This document shows, piece after piece, positions 55,350-64,000 of a DNA stretch of 64,000 nucleotides. How positions within the stretch are numbered: position 1 is the stretch's first letter; each line of letters opens with the position of its first letter. Made by a program: the position numbers and the translations under genes. The notes beneath the pieces are model-generated. The model did not search any database and was not told the origin of the DNA. It saw nothing but the letters and a program-made list of their open reading frames with translations. Source of the stretch: an uncultured Lachnospiraceae bacterium (GTDB lineage Bacteria > Bacillota > Clostridia > Lachnospirales > Lachnospiraceae); NCBI GenBank assembly GCA_934317005.1, contig CAKREB010000009.1:1-64000 (forward strand), read 5' to 3'.

Positions 55350-56765
55350 TTACTGCTCTTTTTTGCCAAGCGGCAGTGAGAAGATAAATTCGGTGCCAAC
55401 GCCCTCTGTGCTGATCACGTTGATATTTTCACCGTGTGCATCAATAATTTCCTTTGTGATCGAAAGTCCCAGACCGGTTCCGGTTTTATCTTTGCCGCGG
55501 GAGATATCGGTTTTATAAAAACGACTCCAGATTTTTGGAATACTTTCCTTTGGAATACCGATTCCGTGATCCTTTACCGATACAAAGACTTTGTGCGTTC
55601 TTTGGGCAGTATGAATCTTAATTGTGGAGTCATTTGGGCTAAATTTGATCGCATTGTCTAAAAGATTTTGGATAACCTGTTGAATCCGGTTCAAATCACC
55701 ATAAGCGTATAATTCCTGTTCTTCAAATAAAAGATCAAGTGAAATCTTTTTGGCGGTGCAGCGTTGTTCAAAAGAAGCAGATGTTTTCTTAACTGCCTCG
55801 TTGATATCAAAATTAACCTGTTCCAGTACCATGTTTTTGTGGTCAAGCTGGTTGAGTTCCAAAAGATTGCTGGTCAGTTTTGTCAGGCGCTCGGCTTCAA
55901 AGAGGATGATGTCAAAATATTTTTTTTGCAGCTCAGGTGGAATCGTGCCATCAGCGAGTGCTTCCGTATATCCCTTGATCGAAGTCAGTGGAGAACGGAA
56001 ATCATGTGACACATTGGCAATAAAATTTTTCTGATATTCGGTCATACCATTAAGCTGCTGCGCCAGATAGTGAATCGCATTGGCGAGGTCTTTTTGGTGT
56101 CTTCCGGACATCTTCGGCATATCGTAATTAAAGTGACCATCGGCGTATTCCCTGGCAGCTTTGGTCAGTGAATGCAGAGGGATGGTTGCCTGACCGTACA
56201 GATAGAGAAACAATAGTGCCGTCATTCCTAAAATGATCAGCCAACAGACTAACATCGAGTCGATATAATTGGTGGCATTGTCGCTGATGCCGAGCGAAGG
56301 CGACATCAGGACAATGTAGCCATCCGTGGAAAGAGATTCTGTGATCGGATAGATAACAGAAATCATACTTTCTTTCATCAGTCCTTTCGGATATTGTCCT
56401 ACAATAGACTGGTTAGACAGAAAGGAAGAATCGTAGTGATTAATATTTTTGTCAACGCAGGAGTTAGGCAGATTAGAATCCATTAAAATATTACCGGTTG
56501 CTGAAACAATCCAGACACGCATGTTTGTCAAAGTTTCCAAAGAACTGAAATGTTTGCGTAGTGTGGCATCTGCCGTATCCAGAATACTCATATTAGGGAC
56601 ATAATCCTTTACGATCAGCTCTGCTTCCTCATAGAGCTTAGACTGCTCTCTTTCGACTAATTTGTTGTAGATCGTAGAGTGACCATAAGTGTTTAACAGA
56701 ACGAGAGTAGAAGCAACAATGATGATATAAGCAAGTAAAAATTTGAATTTCAATGGAATTTTCAT
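55350..56765 (-). CDS. Sensor histidine kinase
   Basis: A 471-residue membrane kinase of the PhoR/WalK/ResE type. Two membrane helices (~8-25 and ~170-190) enclose an extracytoplasmic sensor domain; HAMP follows (~190-240). The phospho-His lies in NVSHDFRSPLTSIKGY; N-box DLNRIQQVIQNLLDNAIKFS; G1 VKDHGIGIPKE; G2 GTGLGLSI. It overlaps the response regulator gene by 4 nt. Signal unknown. Confidence 0.95.
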   Translation of the reverse strand: MKIPLKFKFLLAYIIIVASTLVLLNTYGHSTIYNKLVEREQSKLYEEAELIVKDYVPNMSILDTADATLRKHFSSLETLTNMRVWIVSATGNILMDSNLPNSCVDKNINHYDSSFLSNQSIVGQYPKGLMKESMISVIYPITESLSTDGYIVLMSPSLGISDNATNYIDSMLVCWLIILGMTALLFLYLYGQATIPLHSLTKAAREYADGHFNYDMPKMSGRHQKDLANAIHYLAQQLNGMTEYQKNFIANVSHDFRSPLTSIKGYTEALADGTIPPELQKKYFDIILFEAERLTKLTSNLLELNQLDHKNMVLEQVNFDINEAVKKTSASFEQRCTAKKISLDLLFEEQELYAYGDLNRIQQVIQNLLDNAIKFSPNDSTIKIHTAQRTHKVFVSVKDHGIGIPKESIPKIWSRFYKTDISRGKDKTGTGLGLSITKEIIDAHGENINVISTEGVGTEFIFSLPLGKKEQ

Positions 56766-57490
56766 AAGCTGCTCCGTTCTTCGTGATATTCAAATTTATA
56801 ACCAATTCCCCACACAGTCGTTAAGTTCCATGATGGATGATTGGTAAACTTTTCACGTAATCGTTTGATATGAACATCTACGGTTCGGGTATCTCCGATA
56901 TAATCATAACTCCAGATATGGTCAAGAAGCTGTTCGCGTGTAAATACCTGATTTGGATGGGAAGCAAGAAAATAGAAAAGCTCCAGTTCCTTTGGAGGCA
57001 TCTCTACTACTGTGCCATTGTAATGGACTGAATAATCTGTCAGATTGATGGAAAGTCCCGGATAGGTTACTTTTTCAATCGGAAGATCATCATGGGAGGC
57101 AGAAGATACCGGAGGCTCTGCCTGAAAACGTCTGAGCACGGCTTTAACGCGGGCAACCATTTCCTTAGAATCAAATGGCTTCATGATATAATCATCGGCG
57201 CCAAGCTCCAGTCCGAGTACCTTATCAAAAACCTCACCCTTTGCAGAGAGAAGAATGACCGGAAGGTTAGAGGCTTTACGAAGCTCACGTAACACCTCAT
57301 ATCCGTCAATGCCCGGAAGCATGATATCTAAAAGCATCAGATCCGGCTGATAGGTTTTTACAGCAGTCAGGGCAGCTTCGCCATCTGAAACAATATGTGT
57401 GTCAAAGCATTCCTTGATCAGATACAGACTGATCAATTCTGCGATATTTTCATCGTCATCAACAATCAGGATTCGTTGTTTGTTTACCAT
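56762..57490 (-). CDS. OmpR-family response regulator
   Basis: A 242-residue regulator: receiver domain (ILIVDDDENIAE, phospho-Asp in LMLLDIMLPGIDG, Lys in MKPFDSKE) and winged-helix DNA-binding domain (LELFYFLASHPNQVFTREQLLDHIWSYDY ... TVDVHIKRLREK). ATG 57490 follows ACGGAGGAACT; the upstream ATG at 57511 is not used. It forms an operon with the kinase. Confidence 0.95.
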   Translation of the reverse strand: MVNKQRILIVDDDENIAELISLYLIKECFDTHIVSDGEAALTAVKTYQPDLMLLDIMLPGIDGYEVLRELRKASNLPVILLSAKGEVFDKVLGLELGADDYIMKPFDSKEMVARVKAVLRRFQAEPPVSSASHDDLPIEKVTYPGLSINLTDYSVHYNGTVVEMPPKELELFYFLASHPNQVFTREQLLDHIWSYDYIGDTRTVDVHIKRLREKFTNHPSWNLTTVWGIGYKFEYHEERSSL

Positions 57491-57532
57491 AGTTCCTCCG
57501 TTTCCTATCATATAGAAATGATACTGCGTTGC

Positions 57533-59914
57533 TTATTTAAATTCTACAATCGTAACACCCATGTCACCTTCGCCAAATTCTCCAAGACGGAAGGACTTAA
57601 CGTATTTCGTGCGCTTAAGGTGGTTGTGTACTGCCTTTCGCAGTGCGCCGGTTCCGCGTCCGTGAATGACAGTAACCTGGGAAAGATGTGCCAGATAGGC
57701 ATCATCTAAATACTTGCCAAGCACCGGCATTGCCTCATCGACTGTCATACCGATCAGATTGACCTCCTGATGGATATTGGAAGCCTTGTCCATACGGATG
57801 CGTCCGCTTCCGGACTTCTTTTTCTTTTCTTCCTTTGGCTTTTGCTGTGTAATGATCTCAATATCACTTAGCTTTACCTTTGTTCGTAAAAGTCCTGCCT
57901 GCACAAAGAGTTCTCCCTTTTCGTTTGGCAGGGTGCTGACGGTTCCGACAGAGTTAAGGGAAAGGATGCGCACATCGGTGCCGATCATCAGATCAGAAGC
58001 TTTGATCTTCTTTGTGTTTTTCTTAGGTGCAGCTTTGATTGGACTTGTCTGCTTTGCGTTGATCTGTTCGCGAAGCTTTGCACGCTCTGCTTCCATTTCG
58101 CGGATATGCTTGTCGCTTTTTGCCCATTTTGTGTATTTGCGGATCGTTTCATCGGCGTATTCCTTTGCATCGGCAAGAATCTTACCGGCTTCTGCGTTGG
58201 CATTTGCTAAGATCCGTTCTTTGGCATTATCTAATTTTTCTGTTTTTTCCTGTAACTGCTTTTTCAGTGCAGCAATCTCTTTGCGGTTTTGGGATACCGT
58301 GTTGTGTTCTTTTTCTAATTTAAGACGTGTTTTTTCAAGATCGCTGATCACGTCCTCAAACGCCTGCGCGTCAGAGGTGACACGATGTTTAGCGTCTTCG
58401 ATGATATCCTGCGACAGACCAAGCTTTCCGGAGATGGCAAATGCATTACTCTTGCCGGGAACACCAATCAGTAAACGATAGGTTGGGCGCAGGGTAGCTA
58501 CGTCAAACTCACAGCATGCATTTTCGACATCCGGTGTCTGCAATGCGTAGAGCTTTAATTCACTGTAGTGTGTGGTTGCCATGACAATGGAACCGCGGGC
58601 ATGCAGATTCGAGAGAATGGCTGTAGCAAGGGCAGCACCTTCTACCGGATCAGTACCGGCACCCAGTTCATCAAAAAGTACCAGACTGTTATGGTCAGCC
58701 TTTTCTAAGATAGATACCGTATTGACCATGTGGGATGAGAAGGTACTCAGGCTTTGTTCGATACTCTGTTCATCACCGATATCAGCATATACTTCCTGAA
58801 ACAGACGAAGACAGGAGCCGTCAAATGCCGGAATATGAAGTCCTGCCTGCCCCATCAGTGTAAATAAACCAACGGTTTTTAAAGAAACTGTTTTACCTCC
58901 GGTATTTGGACCGGTTACGACCAAAAGAGAAAAATCTTTTCCAAGATGCAGATCAATCGGCACAACCTTGTCTTTTGTAATCAGAGGATGACGTCCTTTT
59001 TTAATCTGAATATACTGCTCTGCCGGAAATTTTGGTTCGGTCGCACGCATTTCTTTGGAAAGACGTGCTTTGGCAAAGATAAAATCAAGCTTTGCGAGGG
59101 CTGTCACATTTTGTCTGATAAAATGTGTCTGCTCGGCTGTCTGATTGCTAAGATCAGCGAGGATTTTTTCGATTTCTTCCTGCTCCTTTAATTCTAATTC
59201 ACGGATCTCATTGTTTAACTTTACGACCGAAGAAGGTTCCATAAAAAGGGTAGAACCGGTAGCTGACTGGTCGTGAAGCATACCATGAAAAGAAGAGCGG
59301 TATTCTGCTTTGACCGGCAGACAATATCTTCCGTTTCGCATTGTGATGATACCGTCCTGCAGCATGGTACGCTGAGGGCCGGATAAAATACTGCCTAACT
59401 GTTCATGGATTTTATCGCTTGCGCGTTTCATGTTCTGTCTGACACGTAACAGTCCGGTGCTGGCATCATCGGCAACTTCATCCTCTGCAAGAATGCAGCG
59501 ACGGATTTCGTTCATAAGAGGAGAGAGCGGTTCGAGCTGTTCGTAGTATGTGTTTAGAGAATCGCCTGTTTCGTCCTGCTCATTGAGTGTCTTGCGAAAG
59601 TATGCCTTGACGCTGCCGGTGTTATTTAACAGCTTTGCGATGGCAAGAAGTTCACCCGTGCCAAGAATTGCGCCGATTTCCAGACGCTTCAGGCTTTCGC
59701 GTACATCCAATGTTCCCTGAAAAGAGATGGACCCCTGCGTCAGTAAATGAGTCAGGGCGTCGGAGGTTTCACGCTGTTCCTTTTCGATGTCTGCAAGATC
59801 GGTAAGAGGCAGAAGCTTTTTACAATACTCTTTTCCGAGTAAAGAATCTGCCTGTTGTTCTAATTTTTGTATTATTTTATCATACTCTAAGGTATGTAAA
59901 GCTTTCTGATTCAT
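57533..59914 (-). CDS. mutS2: Endonuclease MutS2
   Basis: A 793-residue MutS2/RqcU: in B. subtilis it dissociates collided ribosomes, and it can restrict recombination. ATPase core with Walker A VTGPNTGGKTVSLKT, Walker B LVLFDELGAGTDPVEGAAL; a long coiled coil (~510-640); and a C-terminal Smr nuclease domain (EVNLIGMTVDEAMPVLGKYLDDAY ... VTVIHGRGTGALRKAVHNHL). ATG 59914 is preceded by GGGGGTAACCT. The two-component genes follow on the same strand 42 nt away. Confidence 0.95.
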   Translation of the reverse strand: MNQKALHTLEYDKIIQKLEQQADSLLGKEYCKKLLPLTDLADIEKEQRETSDALTHLLTQGSISFQGTLDVRESLKRLEIGAILGTGELLAIAKLLNNTGSVKAYFRKTLNEQDETGDSLNTYYEQLEPLSPLMNEIRRCILAEDEVADDASTGLLRVRQNMKRASDKIHEQLGSILSGPQRTMLQDGIITMRNGRYCLPVKAEYRSSFHGMLHDQSATGSTLFMEPSSVVKLNNEIRELELKEQEEIEKILADLSNQTAEQTHFIRQNVTALAKLDFIFAKARLSKEMRATEPKFPAEQYIQIKKGRHPLITKDKVVPIDLHLGKDFSLLVVTGPNTGGKTVSLKTVGLFTLMGQAGLHIPAFDGSCLRLFQEVYADIGDEQSIEQSLSTFSSHMVNTVSILEKADHNSLVLFDELGAGTDPVEGAALATAILSNLHARGSIVMATTHYSELKLYALQTPDVENACCEFDVATLRPTYRLLIGVPGKSNAFAISGKLGLSQDIIEDAKHRVTSDAQAFEDVISDLEKTRLKLEKEHNTVSQNRKEIAALKKQLQEKTEKLDNAKERILANANAEAGKILADAKEYADETIRKYTKWAKSDKHIREMEAERAKLREQINAKQTSPIKAAPKKNTKKIKASDLMIGTDVRILSLNSVGTVSTLPNEKGELFVQAGLLRTKVKLSDIEIITQQKPKEEKKKKSGSGRIRMDKASNIHQEVNLIGMTVDEAMPVLGKYLDDAYLAHLSQVTVIHGRGTGALRKAVHNHLKRTKYVKSFRLGEFGEGDMGVTIVEFK

Positions 59915-59970
59915 AGGTTACCCCCAAAAAAATAATCAAATTTGGATGATGGTTTTAGCTATCCTATCCT

Positions 59971-60000
59971 ATAATACACTACATCGCAATGCTTTGGCAA
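59971..60000 (-). promoter_or_regulatory. Promoter of mutS2
   Basis: On the minus strand TTGCCA (complement of 59995-60000), 18-bp spacer, TATTAT (complement of 59971-59976). Confidence 0.55.
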
Positions 60001-60047
60001 GGCAGGGAAAGAAAAAGGCGGAGGAAAAGAAGGATTCTTATTTTGTG

Positions 60048-60079
60048 TTCATAATCTATTCATGATTGTGTGTTATAAT
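60048..60079 (+). promoter_or_regulatory. Promoter of the HtrA-like gene
   Basis: Extended -10 TGTTATAAT (TATAAT at 60074-60079) with a weak -35 TTCATA at 60048-60053. Leader of ~90 nt. Confidence 0.5.
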
Positions 60080-60171
60080 CAAAAAAGCGACAAAAGGAAC
60101 GGCAGAATCAGAATCCTTTTCCGTCAAAGAATTAGAACGGAAACAGACGGAAGTAAAAGAGGATAATCAGG

Positions 60172-61467
60172 ATGGGGGAAAATATAAAATTATCGGAGCA
60201 AAGATTTATGAGGAATAAAAAGAAAGATCAGGATATACATAGCGAAAAGCGATATCAGTTTATTCGGGAACAGGTTCGGCCACAGAAAAGAGAACTGGTC
60301 ATCAGCTATTTGAAGCGTCTGGGAATGGCAGTTTTGTGTGCATGTGTGTTTGGAGGGATTGCAGGTGGAATCATCGTTGCGATGCAGAACCGTCTGGTGC
60401 AGCCTAAAAAGGAAGTAGTCGAGGTGAGTACATATAGTTCGGCACCGGAGCAGACAAGTGAACCGTCCGTAAAAAAGTCTAAAAAGACAGAAGAAAAGGT
60501 ATTGTCTATCAGTAACCTTTATAAGCTGACTAAGAAGATGGCGGCTGTTGGAACCAGAATGGATTCCGCACTTGTGGGTGTTCAGGCAAAGAAAAATGCT
60601 AAAAATTGGTTTGACCAGAATCAGACAGCGCGCCGGATGGCATATGGCTTGATATTTTATGAAACAACCAGTTATTATGATGTTCTGACGACAAGTGATA
60701 TTGTGCAGGAACAGGAGTCTGTCAATATACAGCTTGTAGATGATACGATGATTGAAGGTATTATTCTGGGAAGTGATACACAGCTTAATATCGCAGTTGT
60801 GCGTATCAAAAAGGATGATATTAAGCCGGCACTGCGCAAGCAGATGACAGTAGCCGAGTTAGAAGATGGACTTGGGCTGTCAAGCGGAACAAATGTGATC
60901 GCAATCGGAAGTCCGAACGGTGTATTACATTCTGTTATTCCCGGAACGATTACCAATGATTCCATTCAGGCTTCTCTGATCGATGGAGAGGTACAGTTAT
61001 ATACGACAGATATGTCCTACTCCAGTGTGGGAAATGGTATTGTGTTAGATACAGATGGTCGTGTGGTTGGCGTGATCACAACAGAATTTGGTGAGGAAAC
61101 AGGGACAACAGCACTGTCCTTTATTAAGATGTCACATGTCAAAATACAGATTGGCATGCTGCAAAAGAGAAAGACAACTCCATATCTTGGTGTGGAAGGA
61201 AAGTCCTTTGGCGTAAGTGTGGCTAAGGCACATCACTTAGCAATGGGAGCATATCTGACAGAGGTTTATTTCGGTTCGCCGGCATATAAGGCAGGAATGC
61301 GCGTGGCAGATGTCATTACAGAGATTGATGGTGAAACGGTCAGTGGCATGTGGGATGTTTACCGGAATCTGATGCGGCATGCATCAGATGACAAGATCAC
61401 ATATACGATCAGTCGTAAGTCCGGTAACAAAAAAGTAAAGAAAAAGATCAAAGTAACGTTAGGATGA
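60172..61467 (+). CDS. HtrA-like membrane protein with degenerate protease site
   Basis: A 431-residue protein with a basic cytoplasmic N-terminus, one membrane helix (~48-70), a Ser/Lys-rich linker, a trypsin-like domain (~115-325) and a C-terminal PDZ domain (~335-431; PAYKAGMRVADVITEIDGETVSGM). The family order is clear, but the catalytic triad is gone: the His of the LTNxHVV motif is Asp176 (LTTSDIV), the Asp of TDLAV is Asn206 (LNIAVV), and GNSGG is shortened to GNG (287-289), with no serine. It is probably a pseudoprotease scaffold or sensor rather than an active DegP. ATG 60172 follows AGAGGATAATCAGG. Confidence 0.85.
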   Translation: MGENIKLSEQRFMRNKKKDQDIHSEKRYQFIREQVRPQKRELVISYLKRLGMAVLCACVFGGIAGGIIVAMQNRLVQPKKEVVEVSTYSSAPEQTSEPSVKKSKKTEEKVLSISNLYKLTKKMAAVGTRMDSALVGVQAKKNAKNWFDQNQTARRMAYGLIFYETTSYYDVLTTSDIVQEQESVNIQLVDDTMIEGIILGSDTQLNIAVVRIKKDDIKPALRKQMTVAELEDGLGLSSGTNVIAIGSPNGVLHSVIPGTITNDSIQASLIDGEVQLYTTDMSYSSVGNGIVLDTDGRVVGVITTEFGEETGTTALSFIKMSHVKIQIGMLQKRKTTPYLGVEGKSFGVSVAKAHHLAMGAYLTEVYFGSPAYKAGMRVADVITEIDGETVSGMWDVYRNLMRHASDDKITYTISRKSGNKKVKKKIKVTLG

Positions 61468-62571
61468 TCATTTTTTCTGAAAATCTTCCAGAAGAACCTG
61501 CAATAGTGCATCATTGTCTTTCGGGTTCATAAAGCAGAAGCGGATATATTTGTTATCCAAAAATGGGAAAGAAGAGCAGTCACGGATCATCAGTCCCTTT
61601 CGAATCGTTTTTTCAAACAGTTCTTCGCTTGTGATATTTTCCTTTAGGATACGCAGCAGAATGAAGTTAGCATGCGGCGTATAGTATTTAATTTCAGGAT
61701 ACCGGTCTAAAATACGGCAGATGCGGCTTCGTTCAGAAGAAATCAGTGTACGGGTATCCTCGATATATTTTTGATCATAAAACATGATCTCTCCGGCAAT
61801 GGCAGCAAGTGAGTTGATTGTCCACGGATTCTTAAAGCTGTCCATTTCCTTCATCAACTGGTGGTTGCCACAGATGGCATAGCCCAGACGAAGTCCGGGT
61901 GCTGCAAAGAATTTTGAAATACCGCGCAGGATGATGATATTGTTATAGTACTGTGTCAGAGGGATGGATGTGATCTCATCTGCACATTCTGAGAATTCTA
62001 CATATGTTTCATCTACCATAACAAAGATTCCCTTTTCCTTGCAGACATCTAAAATGCCACGCATCGTCTGACGGGAAATTTGAGAAGAGGTTGGATTGTT
62101 CGGATTACAGATGACTAAAAGATCCATGTCCGGTGTCAATGCCTCACATAACGCATCTAGATTTAGTTCAAAATCTTCTGATTCACGCAGCCGGAAATAG
62201 TGGGAGCGTCCGCCACCCAGAGAAATCTCATGTTCATATTCGGAATAGGTCGGGCCGATGATCAGAGCCTTTTTCGGATGGATCATCTGCGTGACAAGAG
62301 AAATCAGTTCGGTGGAACCGTTTCCAACTAAAATATTCTGATAATCGGTATCGATATATGCACCGATAGCTTTTCTAAGGTCGGTATATTCACGATCGGG
62401 ATAGCTTGAGATCGCATCAATATGCTGTGGAAGCTCTTCGCGGAGTTTATATGAAATTCCGAGAGGATTCACATTTGCAGAAAAACTAATGATATCTTCT
62501 TTTTTGATGCCAAATATCTTTTCTATCTTTTCAAGATCACTTCCGTGAAAATGTTCTTTTTGTTCTATCAT
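61468..62571 (-). CDS. CobD/HisC-like PLP aminotransferase or threonine-phosphate decarboxylase
   Basis: A 367-residue fold-type I enzyme. ISFSANVNPLGISYKLREELP and SYPDREYTDLRKAI are typical for CobD/HisC; the PLP Lys is in ILRGISKFFAAPGLRLGYA. CobD makes aminopropanol phosphate for cobalamin; HisC acts on histidinol phosphate. No cobalamin or histidine gene adjoins it, so substrate is undecided, although the SANVNPLG start favours CobD. The ATG at 62571, after GCGAGGCG, is used rather than the long upstream frame. Its stop abuts the stop of the HtrA-like gene. Confidence 0.8.
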   Translation of the reverse strand: MIEQKEHFHGSDLEKIEKIFGIKKEDIISFSANVNPLGISYKLREELPQHIDAISSYPDREYTDLRKAIGAYIDTDYQNILVGNGSTELISLVTQMIHPKKALIIGPTYSEYEHEISLGGGRSHYFRLRESEDFELNLDALCEALTPDMDLLVICNPNNPTSSQISRQTMRGILDVCKEKGIFVMVDETYVEFSECADEITSIPLTQYYNNIIILRGISKFFAAPGLRLGYAICGNHQLMKEMDSFKNPWTINSLAAIAGEIMFYDQKYIEDTRTLISSERSRICRILDRYPEIKYYTPHANFILLRILKENITSEELFEKTIRKGLMIRDCSSFPFLDNKYIRFCFMNPKDNDALLQVLLEDFQKK

Positions 62572-62679
62572 TGTAGTACGCCTCGCTTTATAAAAATATA
62601 CGGTTTTCTTTCTTTTTGCCATTACAGTATAGCATTCATGGAATGGAAACTCAAGGAATGTCAGGAGAGGGTGCAAGAC

Positions 62680-62709
62680 TTGAAAGGTATATAGAAAAAG
62701 TGATATACT
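62680..62709 (+). promoter_or_regulatory. Promoter of the DUF5717-like gene
   Basis: TTGAAA (62680-62685), 18-bp spacer and TATACT (62704-62709), about 90 nt before ATG 62802. Confidence 0.6.
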
Positions 62710-62801
62710 ATTTATACTTATACCTATTAGGAGAAAGTGGCCGGAGGAACACGGCTGATCGAGAAATATGCGCAGCAAAGAGCGCAGAAATGAGGAAAAC
62801 T

Positions 62802-64000
62802 ATGAGAGAAAAGGTCAATCAGGCTGCCAAAGGGATTTTTGAATATAGTGCATCACCACTATTGCTATCGGAAACACAGCTTTCTATCGATGTAAATGCC
62901 GGAGAAGCTGTGGAGGGAACATTTCGTGTGTCCAATGAGCATAGTCGTATGATGCGGGGAGAAGTGACTTCTGACTGTCAGTTTTTGGAGTTTCCGGAAA
63001 GTGTTTTTCATGGAGCAGACAATAAGATCGAATATGTATTTCATGGAGAAAGTCTTTTGCCGGGAGATACCATGAAGGGAAATATTTCTGTCATTACCGA
63101 CTGCGGTACCAGAAAAATTCCGTTTTCAGCAGTAGCCGGAGTTCCGTCCTGTGAAGTTTCTTCCGGAAGGATCCGCGATCTGTTTCATTTTACGAATCTG
63201 GCAAAGGAGCACTCTGACGAGGCAGCTACGCTTTTTAGAAATCCTCACTTTGAAGAAGTATTTTTATATCGTGACAATACCAATATTGCATTATATCAGG
63301 GCTTATCGAAGGGCGCGAGCAAGGGAATGGCGATGGAAGAGTTCCTGATCGCTATTCATAAGAAGCTGCCGATACAGCTTTCGGTGAACCAAAACAGTTT
63401 TCAGTATGAAAATTGTGAACGCAGTTTTACGGATAAGTTTATTATTACAAAAAATAATTGGGGATTTGGAGAGTATCATATTGCATCGGACAGTGCATTT
63501 GTAGTACCGGAGCATAAGATCATCTGGACGGATGATTTTATGGGAGATACATATTCCATGCCGTTTTTGATCGATACGGAAAAGATGTTGCCGGGAAGAA
63601 ACTATGCAAGGATTACGGTATCTACCGTGCGGCAGAAAATAGAGATCACGATCACGGCAAATAAAGCAGGGGCAGACCACGAAGCCGTGTGTGCCAAAAT
63701 AGCACAGCAAAAGCAGCTGTTTCAACTGATGAACTATCATCTGGAGTTCTGCATGGACCGGATGAGCCACGAAGAATATTTAAAAAATGTAGGCGACATC
63801 GTCTATACAATGGAGCAGTCCGGCATGGAACTGGTCACACAGCTTTTTCGGATTCATCTTGGAATCATGGAGCATCGTGAGCAGACAGTCAGAAGCGGAC
63901 TTTCTTTCTTGGAAACGCAGGAAAAGAAGCTAAAGGATACAGATGTTGTGATGTATGCGGCATACCAATATCTGAAGGGGCTGTGGGCTGACGATGACAC
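62802..64000 (+). CDS. DUF5717-like large protein, 5' part (runs off window)
   Basis: An open frame from ATG 62802 (TGAGGAAAAC upstream) with no stop to the window end: 399 codons shown. It begins MREKVNQAAKGIFEYSASPL, followed by beta-rich segments (LSIDVNAGEAVEGTFRVSNE, VFHGESLLPGDTMKGNISVI) that resemble repeated Ig-like or DUF5717 N-terminal domains, then a helical region (MAMEEFLIAIHKKLP, LMNYHLEFCMDRMSHEEYL). DUF5717 proteins in Lachnospiraceae exceed 1,000 residues. No signal peptide. Function unknown; the family name is from pattern memory only. Confidence 0.65.
   Translation, partial: MREKVNQAAKGIFEYSASPLLLSETQLSIDVNAGEAVEGTFRVSNEHSRMMRGEVTSDCQFLEFPESVFHGADNKIEYVFHGESLLPGDTMKGNISVITDCGTRKIPFSAVAGVPSCEVSSGRIRDLFHFTNLAKEHSDEAATLFRNPHFEEVFLYRDNTNIALYQGLSKGASKGMAMEEFLIAIHKKLPIQLSVNQNSFQYENCERSFTDKFIITKNNWGFGEYHIASDSAFVVPEHKIIWTDDFMGDTYSMPFLIDTEKMLPGRNYARITVSTVRQKIEITITANKAGADHEAVCAKIAQQKQLFQLMNYHLEFCMDRMSHEEYLKNVGDIVYTMEQSGMELVTQLFRIHLGIMEHREQTVRSGLSFLETQEKKLKDTDVVMYAAYQYLKGLWADDD

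Noticed and set aside
62574..62778. N-terminal extension of the CobD-like gene
   Set aside because: The extension crosses the promoter region of the divergent gene and the family begins at MIEQKEHFHGSD with its own ribosome binding site.

Overview
The window looks like a chromosome segment of a flagellated, spore-forming Clostridia, most probably a Lachnospiraceae member; I cannot name genus or species. Reasons: the conserved Firmicutes block hup-rqcP-yabP-yabQ-divIC-spoIIE-tilS-hpt-ftsH, sporulation promoters of the Spo0A/sigma-A and sigma-E type, a T-box in front of thrS, strong AGGAGG ribosome binding sites, a flagellin/FliS/chemoreceptor cluster, and several families typical of Lachnospiraceae (DUF5717-like, DUF4080 radical SAM, VanW, a FliK-like giant protein).

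Positions 1 to about 7,790 are the right-hand part of an integrated mobile element: a ParM-like segregation ATPase with a ribbon-helix-helix partner, an oriT-like double hairpin, a mobC remnant, a truncated relaxase, an AAA/DUF4143 ATPase, a ParB-like cargo gene, and a large serine recombinase at the end. The recombinase frame runs without a stop into the last ~151 codons of spoVT (the sporulation regulator SpoVT lacking its first ~30 residues). The element therefore splits spoVT; its left end and the spoVT 5' end lie outside the window. This resembles the skin-type intervening elements of sporulation genes and is the most striking observation here.

Positions 8,250-17,500 hold an orphan Hpt-domain gene and then the sporulation/division/housekeeping block: hup, rqcP, yabPQ with a sigma-E-like promoter, divIC, spoIIE with a 21-bp-spaced Spo0A-type promoter, tilS, hpt and ftsH. 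Then come a possible small RNA, tRNA-Trp, a 1,216-residue secreted 5'-nucleotidase-like protein, small conserved proteins, a B12-binding radical SAM enzyme, a membrane TPR protein, a 33-residue membrane peptide, a VanW protein, an AIR-synthase-like enzyme, an Lrp regulator with its aminotransferase, and trmL.

Positions 30,477-34,174 (minus strand) encode a two-gene Hsp70-like/GrpE-like module in which the Hsp70 homologue carries ~340 extra N-terminal residues. From 34,420 to 46,571 lies a motility block: a FliK-like 1,117-residue protein overlapping flagellin, fliS, malQ, two chemoreceptors, and a sugar-binding lipoprotein directly upstream of the second chemoreceptor. An intergenic region with a ~110-nt inverted-repeat structure precedes the T-box and thrS. 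The remainder holds an AbiE-like nucleotidyltransferase pair, a PadR/DUF1700/DUF4097 envelope-stress-type operon, pfkA, a two-component system, mutS2, an HtrA-like protein that has lost its catalytic triad, a CobD/HisC-like aminotransferase, and the 5' part of a DUF5717-like gene that runs off the window.
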